From Reichenbachiella ulvae (GTDB lineage Bacteria > Bacteroidota > Bacteroidia > Cytophagales > Cyclobacteriaceae), in contig NZ_JAOYOD010000001.1 in NCBI RefSeq assembly GCF_025833875.1, forward strand, positions 2,852,001 to 2,916,000: a stretch of DNA of 64,000 bases, given 5' to 3'. How positions within the stretch are numbered: position 1 is the first letter of the stretch; each line of letters begins with the position of its first letter. Below, one piece after another: positions 17,344 to 25,600 of this stretch. The notes beneath the pieces are model-generated. The model was not told the DNA's origin. It made no database searches and saw only the letters and a list, made by a program, of their open reading frames with translations. Made by a program: the position numbers and the translations under genes.

Positions 17344-18201
17344 TTAGTAAATAATTTCTCTCCATCTATTACCCGCTATCAGTTCGGCTTTTCGGGTCTG
17401 CCATGCGCCGTATGATCCCAGAATGTTCGAAAAGGCTATGTCTAGTTGCTCGTAGACCTTGTCATAGCCAGCCACATACACTCGGGTATTCACTTTATTG
17501 AGCATCTCCAGGATCTCGTCTGCTCGCTCTTCCATTCGGGCAGCTAAAGGAATATCATCCTTCATATGGGGGCGTGGACTCAGTGCATGAAAAGCCATGA
17601 ATGTTTCCTGATCATAATAGTTGGTCAGGTCGCCATCCTTTTCGTTCAGATAAAGAAGCTCCAAACCACTTTTGGCTCCATAGAAGAGACGGATTTTTCC
17701 TTTCCAGTCTTTGACATCATGATAGATATGCTTGACGAAAGCACGAAATGGAGCGATGCCCGTGCCCATACCGATCAGAATCAAATCCGTATTCTTGTCT
17801 TCAGGAACTTCGAAAGGAAGCTCGTGTGGACCGGTAATAGTGATTTGATCTCCCGGATGTCTGTCGCACAAATAATTGGAAGCCACCCCATGGTAGAGCT
17901 CTCCATTAAATTCATCTACATAGTTGCAGCGCTTCACCAGCACTTTGATCTGTGTGCTTGTTTTTTGCTTCTTAGGCAAATCTGCCACGCTATAAAGTCT
18001 GTGGTGTCTCTTATTGCCAAATTGGCCTTTGTAATTGATCAGTACTCCAAAGCTCTGGTCAATCTTGGGTTCCCAGTTGGGATCTTCTACTTCGAGGAGT
18101 ATCTCTCTGACTTCTTCTGTTCCTACAGGAGTCAATCGCTCAGAGTGCATCACCGTTGCGAGGTGGGCATCTGCCTTATCTAATTCTTCTAAATGTGCCA
18201 T
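17344..18201 (-). CDS. Plant-type ferredoxin-NADP+ reductase
   Basis: FAD enzyme expected to shuttle electrons between ferredoxin and NADP(H). The 285 residues show the FAD-binding RLYSVAD motif, a Gly-rich loop (YLCDRHPGDQITITGPHE), the nucleotide-binding GMGTGIAPFRAF, a further LFYGAKS strand and a C-terminal region ending in an aromatic Tyr (WREIIY). That terminal Tyr is the position that stacks on FAD in plant-type FNRs. It sits inside the rnf operon between the small Cys-rich gene and rnfB, so it probably draws on the same ferredoxin pool as PFOR and Rnf. It is not a standard Rnf subunit. Preference for NADP over NAD is inferred from the family. Confidence 0.88.
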   Translation of the reverse strand: MAHLEELDKADAHLATVMHSERLTPVGTEEVREILLEVEDPNWEPKIDQSFGVLINYKGQFGNKRHHRLYSVADLPKKQKTSTQIKVLVKRCNYVDEFNGELYHGVASNYLCDRHPGDQITITGPHELPFEVPEDKNTDLILIGMGTGIAPFRAFVKHIYHDVKDWKGKIRLFYGAKSGLELLYLNEKDGDLTNYYDQETFMAFHALSPRPHMKDDIPLAARMEERADEILEMLNKVNTRVYVAGYDKVYEQLDIAFSNILGSYGAWQTRKAELIAGNRWREIIY

Positions 18202-18224
18202 CGGTTCATTGGTTTATAGTCTTA

Positions 18225-18434
18225 TTAATCATGTTTCAATTTCTTATTTACCTTCCTCGGACAGGCCAATCCACAGCCACAGCCCCCGCCCTGACAGCTA
18301 GATCGGCGGCCAGCAAGTGCATCTTCGTCACTGATGTAGTCCTCGAAAAGTCGCTTCCATACAGTCTGGATGCTAATCCACCCCAATACCATGGCTACCG
18401 TTGCGCCTATCCCTATGCTGAGTGAATAAATCAT
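18225..18434 (-). CDS. Small Cys-rich single-pass membrane protein, candidate Rnf maturation factor
   Basis: A 69-residue protein with one N-terminal membrane helix (SLSIGIGATVAMVLGWISIQTVW) and a cytoplasmic-like tail dense in Cys and Gly: SSCQGGGCGCGLACPRK. Its ATG overlaps the rnfA stop by 4 bp, so it is translationally tied to rnfA. The architecture resembles NqrM (DUF539), which inserts the membrane Fe centre between NqrD and NqrE; RnfA and RnfE are the homologues of those subunits. A maturation role for Rnf is therefore an inference from context and shape, not from recognised homology. Confidence 0.75.
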   Translation of the reverse strand: MIYSLSIGIGATVAMVLGWISIQTVWKRLFEDYISDEDALAGRRSSCQGGGCGCGLACPRKVNKKLKHD

Positions 18435-19012
18435 TGGCTTCCTAATCCTGAAAATCCCATAAATGCCAGAGACAAAATCCCGGCTACCAGCAAAGTGAGG
18501 ACCGTGCCCTTGACCGTCTGCGGCACATCAGCAAAGTCCAATTTTTCTCTCAATCCTGCGATCAATACCAGCGCCAGCGTAAAACCGGCACCTGCCCCCA
18601 GCGCATACACGATGCTCTGCAAAAAGCCATAGCCTTTGGCTGTCTGAAAGAGGGCTAATCCGAGTATGGCACAATTGGTAGTAATCAATGGAAGGAAAAT
18701 CCCTAATGCCCTGAACAGCGCAGGGCTCATTTTCTTGATGAACATCTCGACCAGCTGAACTGTGGAGGCAATCACCACGATGTAGCTGATCAACTGCAAG
18801 AAGGGTGCGTTAATCGCCTCCAGTCCCCAGTGGATCCCATAGGCACACATCGAGCTGATCAGCATCACAAAGGTCACCGCTGCACCCATTTTGGTGGCAG
18901 TAGCCATCTTGCCTGAGACCCCAAGGAATGGACAGATACCAAGGAAGTAGGCCAACACGAAGTTGTTGACCAAACTCGCTGAGATGAAGATATACCAGAT
19001 CGATTCGTTCAT
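18431..19012 (-). CDS. rnfA: Rnf complex membrane subunit A
   Basis: Integral membrane subunit that, with RnfE, holds an intramembrane Fe centre and takes part in Na+ or H+ translocation. The 193-residue protein has six membrane helices, with the conserved FVLAYFLGICPFLGVSGK and LITTNCAILGLAL motifs whose Cys residues are the Fe ligands in NqrE/RnfA. The start overlaps the rnfE stop by 4 bp and the end overlaps the small Cys-rich gene by 4 bp. Confidence 0.96.
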   Translation of the reverse strand: MNESIWYIFISASLVNNFVLAYFLGICPFLGVSGKMATATKMGAAVTFVMLISSMCAYGIHWGLEAINAPFLQLISYIVVIASTVQLVEMFIKKMSPALFRALGIFLPLITTNCAILGLALFQTAKGYGFLQSIVYALGAGAGFTLALVLIAGLREKLDFADVPQTVKGTVLTLLVAGILSLAFMGFSGLGSQ

Positions 19013-19650
19013 GATGTTTTTCGGTGTTTAAGTAGATTGAAAAACAGTAACCAAAGCGCCAGCGTGAAAAAGCCGCCTGCTGGTAAAATCATCACCACCC
19101 ATGGCTGAAAGCCCTCGGGGAAGAGCGCGATATTGAAAAGACTGCCGCTGCCCAAAATTTCTCTGATCGCACCTAAACAAAACAGTGCGAAGACAAAGCC
19201 AAATCCCATGCCCAGGGCATCCAAAATGGATTTGCCCATTCCGTTTTTGGAAGCAAAAGCTTCTGCTCGACTCAGGATCAAACAATTGACCACTATCAGT
19301 GAAATGAAAGCACCCAGACTGTTGTGCAGCTCGACGCTGATCGCCTGAATGGCATAATCGGTCATCGTCACGAAGGTGGCAATGATCAGGATATAGGAAG
19401 CGATCCTGACCTGTTTGGGAATGAACTTGCGAAGCAGTGATACCAGGATATTGGACATCAGGAGGACGAAAGTAGTAGCCAGTCCCATGGCCAGTGCATT
19501 TTCTGCCGTATTCGAAACGGCCAATACCGGGCACATCCCCAGCACCTGCACAAAGACCGGGTTGTCCTTCCAGAGTCCTTTGACAAACTCATTGGTGGAG
19601 GGACTACTCGCCAGCGTTGCAAAAAAGCCATGTTCCTGATTCCTATTCAT
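19009..19650 (-). CDS. rnfE: Rnf complex membrane subunit E
   Basis: Partner of RnfA in the membrane core of Rnf. Starting from MNRNQEHGFF at 19650, the protein is about 213 residues with six helices and the paired motifs NPVFVQVLGMCPVLAVSNTAENALAMG and VVNCLILSRAEAFASKNG, each with the Fe-ligand Cys. The frame is open upstream to 19770, but those 40 residues lie inside rnfG and do not fit the family; the selected start overlaps the rnfG stop by 8 bp. Confidence 0.95.
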   Translation of the reverse strand: MNRNQEHGFFATLASSPSTNEFVKGLWKDNPVFVQVLGMCPVLAVSNTAENALAMGLATTFVLLMSNILVSLLRKFIPKQVRIASYILIIATFVTMTDYAIQAISVELHNSLGAFISLIVVNCLILSRAEAFASKNGMGKSILDALGMGFGFVFALFCLGAIREILGSGSLFNIALFPEGFQPWVVMILPAGGFFTLALWLLFFNLLKHRKTS

Positions 19651-20317
19651 CGCTGAGTTGATTTTGTAGTTGATCCAAATGCTGCTGAATGATGGGCGTC
19701 CAGCGATTGGCACTTTGATTGATAATCGCACCAACTGCACGAGAAGATATCGTCGCACCGGTGATGCCATCTATCTGCCAGGGTTCTTCTTTTTCGCCAT
19801 TCTTCACCGTGACGACCTCATGTGCCAATCCAGATTTATCCTCATTCAAGGCCACATCCAAGGCATGGAAGTTGGCCAAAAAGTCTTCTTCCTTTCCTAT
19901 TTTATCTCCGAGCCCGGGAGTCTCTTTGGTTTCCAATACCTGAAAACCTATCACCTGCTCCTGGATCGGGTCATAACCATAGAGCACTTTGATTTTGTCG
20001 GCATAGCCCTGACCTTCGCCTTTTATCGCCACTCCCACCAGTTTCCTCTCCTGGTCATAGCCGGCATAGATCAACTCTTCACCCGGCCCATCCTTCTCCA
20101 GTTTTCCATCTACTAGAGCAAAAGCTACGGTCTCTGAAGTACCAGGCACCACATTGAAAATGGCCTTCTCCAGCGCCTCAGCCTTCAAATGCTGCACACG
20201 AGGCAAAGTCCCTTCATAGGTCAGGACAATCAGCAAGGCGCAAATGACACCTATGCCTCCCATGGTCAAAAGCATCTTTTGACTGCTGACTTGTTCGCTA
20301 TCTACCATTTCAGTCAT
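19643..20317 (-). CDS. rnfG: Rnf complex FMN-binding subunit G
   Basis: Periplasm-facing subunit with covalently bound FMN. The 224 residues have one membrane helix (MLLTMGGIGVICALLIVL) and the FMN-binding domain with GYADKIKVLYGYDP, ETPGLGDKI and the flavinylation motif DGITGATISSRAV, in which the Thr of TGAT would carry the flavin. It overlaps rnfD by 4 bp and rnfE by 8 bp. Confidence 0.95.
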   Translation of the reverse strand: MTEMVDSEQVSSQKMLLTMGGIGVICALLIVLTYEGTLPRVQHLKAEALEKAIFNVVPGTSETVAFALVDGKLEKDGPGEELIYAGYDQERKLVGVAIKGEGQGYADKIKVLYGYDPIQEQVIGFQVLETKETPGLGDKIGKEEDFLANFHALDVALNEDKSGLAHEVVTVKNGEKEEPWQIDGITGATISSRAVGAIINQSANRWTPIIQQHLDQLQNQLSDE

Positions 20318-21327
20318 GAGGAGATCTTTTTAGTTCCGTAAACACGCGGCTGTATGACTTTGTCTATCTGAGGAGCCAAAGCATTGCCTATCAATATGGC
20401 GTACATCACACCTTCTGGCAGTCCGCCCAATAGACGAATGACCACCACCAGCAGCCCAATCATGATTCCATATATCACCACGCCTAGAGATGTAATCGGA
20501 GACCCCACCATATCGGTCGCCATAAATACCGCACCCAGCATCAGCCCACCAGAAAACAACATAAACTGAGGACTGGGATAACTTTCGGGATGGGAAAAAT
20601 GCATGATCGCGCTAAGCAAGTACACTGTAGTGAGGATGGCTACCGGGATGCGCCAGTTCATCATTTTTCTTATGATCAGATAAAGCCCTCCAATGAGGAT
20701 AACCAGCGTAGAAGTCTCGCCAGCAGAACCACTGACTAATCCTAGCATCAAATCCTGCGTCTCAGCGACGACCTTATCAAACTTCCAGGCCGAAAGTGGG
20801 GTAGCACCACTGACCGCATCGACTACCGGCTCCATAAAAGGAAGCGCCAATACAGAGGAAGCCACCGAGCCAAAACGATCCGATGCAAAAGGCTCGCTCC
20901 ATGTCGTGATCGCTACTGGAAAGGCAGCCTGCAAAAAAGCACGTCCTACCAGAGCGGGGTTGAACACATTGTAACCCAGACCGCCAAAGACGAATTTGCC
21001 AAGTGCGATGGACACGACTCCACCGATGAAGACCATCCAAAGTGGAAAGGATGGTGGTAGCGTCAGACCAAAAAGCAAGCCCGTAATCACGGCCGACCAG
21101 TCTCCAATCGTACTATCCTTAGTAGACCATCGACACAGCACATGCTCCGTCAGCACGCAGGCAATGACCGCTGTGGCTATCACCAATAAAGCATTTAATC
21201 CAAAAGCATAAATGGAAAAGGCCGCCACAGGCAGTAGGGCATAAACCACATTGCGCATGATGTCGACGGTGCTCACGCCTTTCACTAGGTGGGGCGAAGT
21301 GCTGATATGTAAAGTCTTTCTTTCCAT
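20314..21327 (-). CDS. rnfD: Rnf complex membrane subunit D
   Basis: Multi-helix membrane subunit of Rnf carrying FMN and riboflavin in the family. Starting at 21327 (MERKTLHISTSPHLVKG) the protein is 337 residues and shows FGGLGYNVFNPALVGRAFLQAAFP and the flavinylation-type stretch DAVSGATPLSAWKF. The open frame extends 39 codons further upstream, but that segment overlaps the rnfC coding end and is not family-like; the chosen start shares one base with the rnfC stop (TGATG). Confidence 0.95.
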   Translation of the reverse strand: MERKTLHISTSPHLVKGVSTVDIMRNVVYALLPVAAFSIYAFGLNALLVIATAVIACVLTEHVLCRWSTKDSTIGDWSAVITGLLFGLTLPPSFPLWMVFIGGVVSIALGKFVFGGLGYNVFNPALVGRAFLQAAFPVAITTWSEPFASDRFGSVASSVLALPFMEPVVDAVSGATPLSAWKFDKVVAETQDLMLGLVSGSAGETSTLVILIGGLYLIIRKMMNWRIPVAILTTVYLLSAIMHFSHPESYPSPQFMLFSGGLMLGAVFMATDMVGSPITSLGVVIYGIMIGLLVVVIRLLGGLPEGVMYAILIGNALAPQIDKVIQPRVYGTKKISS

Positions 21328-22676
21328 CACGCGACTTTTTGTTTGGCTTTGCGTTTTCGGACGATCCCTTTGGCGAGCCTGAACTGCTGTACCAAGGGAA
21401 TATGAGAGGGACAGACGTAAGAGCAAGAACCACATTCGAAGCAATCCATCAGGTGCTGCTGCTCAGCCATCTCGTCATAGGCTTTGGACTTGGCTAGGAT
21501 GCCCATTCGCGAGGGGTTGAGGAAAAGCGGACAGGCATCCACGCAAGCCCCGCAGTTGATGCAGGGATAGACTTTTTGATTGGCCCTGATGTCTCGCTCG
21601 GTGAATACCACCACGCCAGAAGTCCCCTTGGTGATGGAGATATCCAGATTGGATACCGCCATGCCCATCATCGGACCTCCCATGTACACTTCTTTGATCG
21701 TGCCTTCAATACCTACCTGCTCCAGTGCGAAACGCAACGGCGTACCGATGGGGATTAGGTAATTGCCCTTGTCGAGTACACCGGGTCCGGTGATGGTAAT
21801 CACCCGCTCCTGAATGCCCCGCCCATGGGGTAGCAATCGACCGATCTCTGCGGCAGTTGCCACATTGACCACCACTACACCTACATCTATGGGCAATCCG
21901 CCAGAGGGTACTTCCCTCCCCAGCACCGAAGTGATTAGCATCTTCTCAGAGCCCTGAGGATACTTGACTGGCACAACTTGAACGGTCACCGGTAGATCTT
22001 CAGGAATGTGTTTGGATAGGTGAATGGCCGCATCTTTCTTGTTGGCCTCTATGCCTATGATGGCTTTGGGTGCCCCAGTGGCTTTCAGCAGATAGCGAAT
22101 GCCGGTCATGATATCAGCTTCCTGCTCTAGCATCACGCGATGGTCGGTGGTGAGGAAGGGTTCGCATTCGATCCCGTTCAACATCAAAACCTGGCAGTTC
22201 TTGTCTTCTGGCACTTTCAATTTCACATGAGTAGGAAAGGCCGCTCCGCCCAATCCTACAATACCTGCTTGTTGTATACCAGCCAGTATCTCTTCCTGAG
22301 TGGCTGTTTCTACATCTATAGGTTCTCCCTCAATCGCTTCCTGTCCGGAAGCGGGATAAGGCTGTATATGAATCCCCGGCACCATCTTGCCTGATAGCGT
22401 GGGCACATTGTTGATTTTGGTGATCACTCCTGAAACAGGAGAGTGCAAGGGAACCGAGACATAGCCCGAAGCTTTGGCCAGCAGTTGTCCACGGAGTACC
22501 TCCTGCTTTTCTCGCACGACTATCTTGGAGGGAGCCCCGAGATGCTGTGCAATAGGCAATATGATTTCAGGAGCAAATGGGAACTGTCGGATGGCTGATC
22601 CGGCAGTTCCATGCTTGTTTTCCGGGGGGTGGACCCCGTGTCTAAATGTTCGTTTACTAAAAGTAATCAGACTCAT
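21327..22676 (-). CDS. rnfC: Rnf complex iron-sulfur and NADH-site subunit C
   Basis: Peripheral subunit where electrons reach NAD+. The 449-residue protein has the N-terminal lipoyl-like barrel (ASGYVSVPLHSPVSGVITKI), the Rossmann/FMN-NADH region with GGAAFPTHVKL, and two ferredoxin motifs, CINCGACVDACPLFLNP and CFECGSCSYVCPSHIPL. It follows nifJ by 20 bp and begins the rnfCDGEA run, so PFOR and Rnf are almost certainly co-transcribed. Confidence 0.95.
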   Translation of the reverse strand: MSLITFSKRTFRHGVHPPENKHGTAGSAIRQFPFAPEIILPIAQHLGAPSKIVVREKQEVLRGQLLAKASGYVSVPLHSPVSGVITKINNVPTLSGKMVPGIHIQPYPASGQEAIEGEPIDVETATQEEILAGIQQAGIVGLGGAAFPTHVKLKVPEDKNCQVLMLNGIECEPFLTTDHRVMLEQEADIMTGIRYLLKATGAPKAIIGIEANKKDAAIHLSKHIPEDLPVTVQVVPVKYPQGSEKMLITSVLGREVPSGGLPIDVGVVVVNVATAAEIGRLLPHGRGIQERVITITGPGVLDKGNYLIPIGTPLRFALEQVGIEGTIKEVYMGGPMMGMAVSNLDISITKGTSGVVVFTERDIRANQKVYPCINCGACVDACPLFLNPSRMGILAKSKAYDEMAEQQHLMDCFECGSCSYVCPSHIPLVQQFRLAKGIVRKRKAKQKVA

Positions 22677-22696
22677 AGATCCTCTCCATTTTCAGA

Positions 22697-25600
22697 CTAG
22701 TTGAATTTTTCGCCTCGGGCGATCCATTTGTCTATGTCTTTTTCGTTTTGATCTTTTGGCAATCCCGGATGAATCACACCTGCGGTGCATTTTTCTGCCG
22801 CTTTCACCAGATCCTGATAGGTGCCGCCATCACTGTTTTTGATGTAGGCGTGCTTATCACCATCGTAGGAGAAAATCTTGGAGTTGATCTTGATGCACTC
22901 ATCGCAAGAGGTACAATGCTCCGACTCGATCCAGGGTTCCTGAGCGGACCCGTTGGTGCTAGCCTCTACCGGTGCTTCCTCTACTTTTTCTACTGCATCC
23001 TGTACCAGATTCATGACGCCAGCCTCGGGATCTCCTGCCATTTTCATCAGTCCCTGAGCAATCTTGCCCACTACTTCTGATCGGATTTTGGCTTCCAGAT
23101 CTTCTGGCTCTTTTTCGTCTGGTTTGATACCGGCCATGTCTCTGAGCATGATCCAAAAATCTCTGCGCTCCTCACAGGATTCGACGATCGGCTTGGCGAC
23201 CATCACTCTGCTGAGCTGTTGTTTTTTGTCTACCGCCCAAATGAATGGGTACTTGCCTTCTCTGTCGCTTTCGCTCATTTCGAGGAAGTCGGCCAGGACT
23301 ACCATGTCATCATTCCAGGTGTCGCGTGGCGCTTTTCTGAAATGCTTCCTGAAGCGTGCCTCGGTGATCGCAAAGTCCGCAAAGGTCATTGCTACTTCCA
23401 TGGTTTTTTCGCGACCGTTCTCTCTGTACTTCAACTGATAAGTCGGCCAGATTTTGTCCATGTCCGGATTGCCGGATAGGTCGAAAGCTTCTGCCGCTTT
23501 GATACTGACATCAGGGTTGTACTTGAAGATCGGATATGCACGTGACTCCATTGCGAGCCTGGCCTGGTGCACGCCTAGATCATCCCCCACACCGTGCTCT
23601 GGTTGGCAGGTAGTGTAGAGATTGAAAAGTGCAGGCCGCTTGGCCATCAGTCCATCAATGAAGCCCTCAATCATATGACTGGTATTGGCCATGCAGCTCT
23701 GCATCACATAGGTGTTTCTGTGGGCCATGGCGATCAGGCCGATTTCTTTCCTTGGCTCTGGCTTTCCTTTCCAGACTTTGCCGTATTGGGCCATGTCCGA
23801 AATCTGACCGATAAAGCCCGAAGTACATGCCTGACCTCCTGTATTAGAATAAACCTGCGTATCGACAATGATCGCTTTGATCGGCTTGCCGGAAGCCATC
23901 ATTCGGGATAGGTTTTGGAAACCAATGTCGTACATCGCACCATCACCTCCCAGCGACACGACTGGTGGGCACAGGTGCCACTCTTCGTCTGTAAACTGCT
24001 GCCAGGTAAAGTAGGTAAAGAATTCCTGATGCTGTGCAGGTTTGTAACCTTCGCTCAATTCTATTTCCGCCTGGCGGATGGCTTTGAAGCCTTCAGCCAT
24101 TTTGGACATGTGTCCTTCGAAGATCCCCATCGCTAGTGACGGTGCATCCTGGAAGAGATGATTCGCCCAAGGGAATGGATAGGGATTGAAAGGATAGGTA
24201 CTGCCCCAGACCGAAGTACACCCAGTCGAGTTGGTCATACCCATCGAAGTACGGCCCTTGCCGGTGACGCCTTCGGTGTATTTCCACTTCAGGTTTTTCA
24301 GTTTGGCCAGCACCTGCGTCATGGTTCTGAGCCATTCCTGATCAATAGGTTGTTTGCCGTTTTCTGCTTCTATGCGATCGGCTATTTCTGAAATGGTCAG
24401 ATCCGAATTTTGATGATTGGCCATCACCTTAGAGATCAAGTCAGGATCTCCAATATTTACATTATCGAAGAGCTTGGACTGAATATGTTTTTCCAATTTG
24501 TCGACCAGCTCGGTCAGATGCGCTACATGTTTTTCGATCCTTGGCTGCATCAGTGACTCTACAGTCGCGACAAATAGATGCACCACAGATTTTTCAGAAC
24601 AACCGAGACAAGCTCCATCTCCACTGGCGAATTTGTTGTAGGCTTCTTTGTTGAGAAGCAGGGTTTCTAGCGGACCGATTTTCTCTTCCAGACTATCGAT
24701 TCGTTTGTACTGATCTGGAGTGTTCGGCAGATCCGTCCAGAAGTTATAATCCTGTCTGAGTCGGGCTACCGATCCCTCGGTCTGAATCACTTTCTGTAGG
24801 GCATTGTCCTCGCAAACCTCGATACATTCCATGCAGCCTTTGCAGGTCTGTGGATTGACCGTGATACTGAAGAGACCACCCGATCCGGCTTCTTTCTTCT
24901 CATGTAGATCGTAGTAGGGACGAGTCAGCGCGAACTGGAAGTCTCCCAGCTCTTCTCTAAACCAGGTCAGTTCTTTGCTCAGTTTTTCATCGCCCTCTTT
25001 GATCAGGTCGTCGATCACATCCTGAATCAGGTTGTTGACCGTAGCACCTTTTTCTGTCTCGGGGAACAAAGCACGAACCTTGGGCTCCATCGTACGGACT
25101 ACCTTAGGCAGTTGCTCTAGTTCTCCATGATTTTTTCTTACTCGTTTTACCACCGTATCCAGCACATCCGACAGCTTGCTGACCAGGCCCGGTATCGCGG
25201 TATCGGGACAGACCGTGTAGCAATTGCCACAGGCCGTACAGTTGTTAGGGATCCACTCGGGATGCTCGAAACGTATGCCGGTCATGTCTCTGAACAGCGA
25301 AGTAGTCGCCGGCATCACACTTAGCCCGATGAAGGGGTCGGTGATATTGTCATTGCCCATGCCTTGTGCATAAAAACTACCCGTTTGCTCCCAGAAACGA
25401 TGCACATCACTTTGCTCTGATTGGCTCTTCGGCATGGATTTTAGCATTTCCGGAATAGGTGGTGTCAGGCCATTGGTGACATTGATTTTTTCTTTGGATA
25501 CAACCTTGTTGGTGATCTCTTTTACCTCGTCGAAACCTCTGCGAACAACGCGCATGTTGTCGTCCACCACGCGCTGGCCTTTGGAACCAAATTTTTTGGT

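Noticed and set aside
19651..19770. Extended N-terminus of RnfE
   Set aside because: Runs inside rnfG coding sequence and is not hydrophobic or family-like; the ATG at 19650 gives a standard RnfE.
21328..21444. Extended N-terminus of RnfD
   Set aside because: Overlaps the end of rnfC; the TGATG junction at 21327 gives a standard start.
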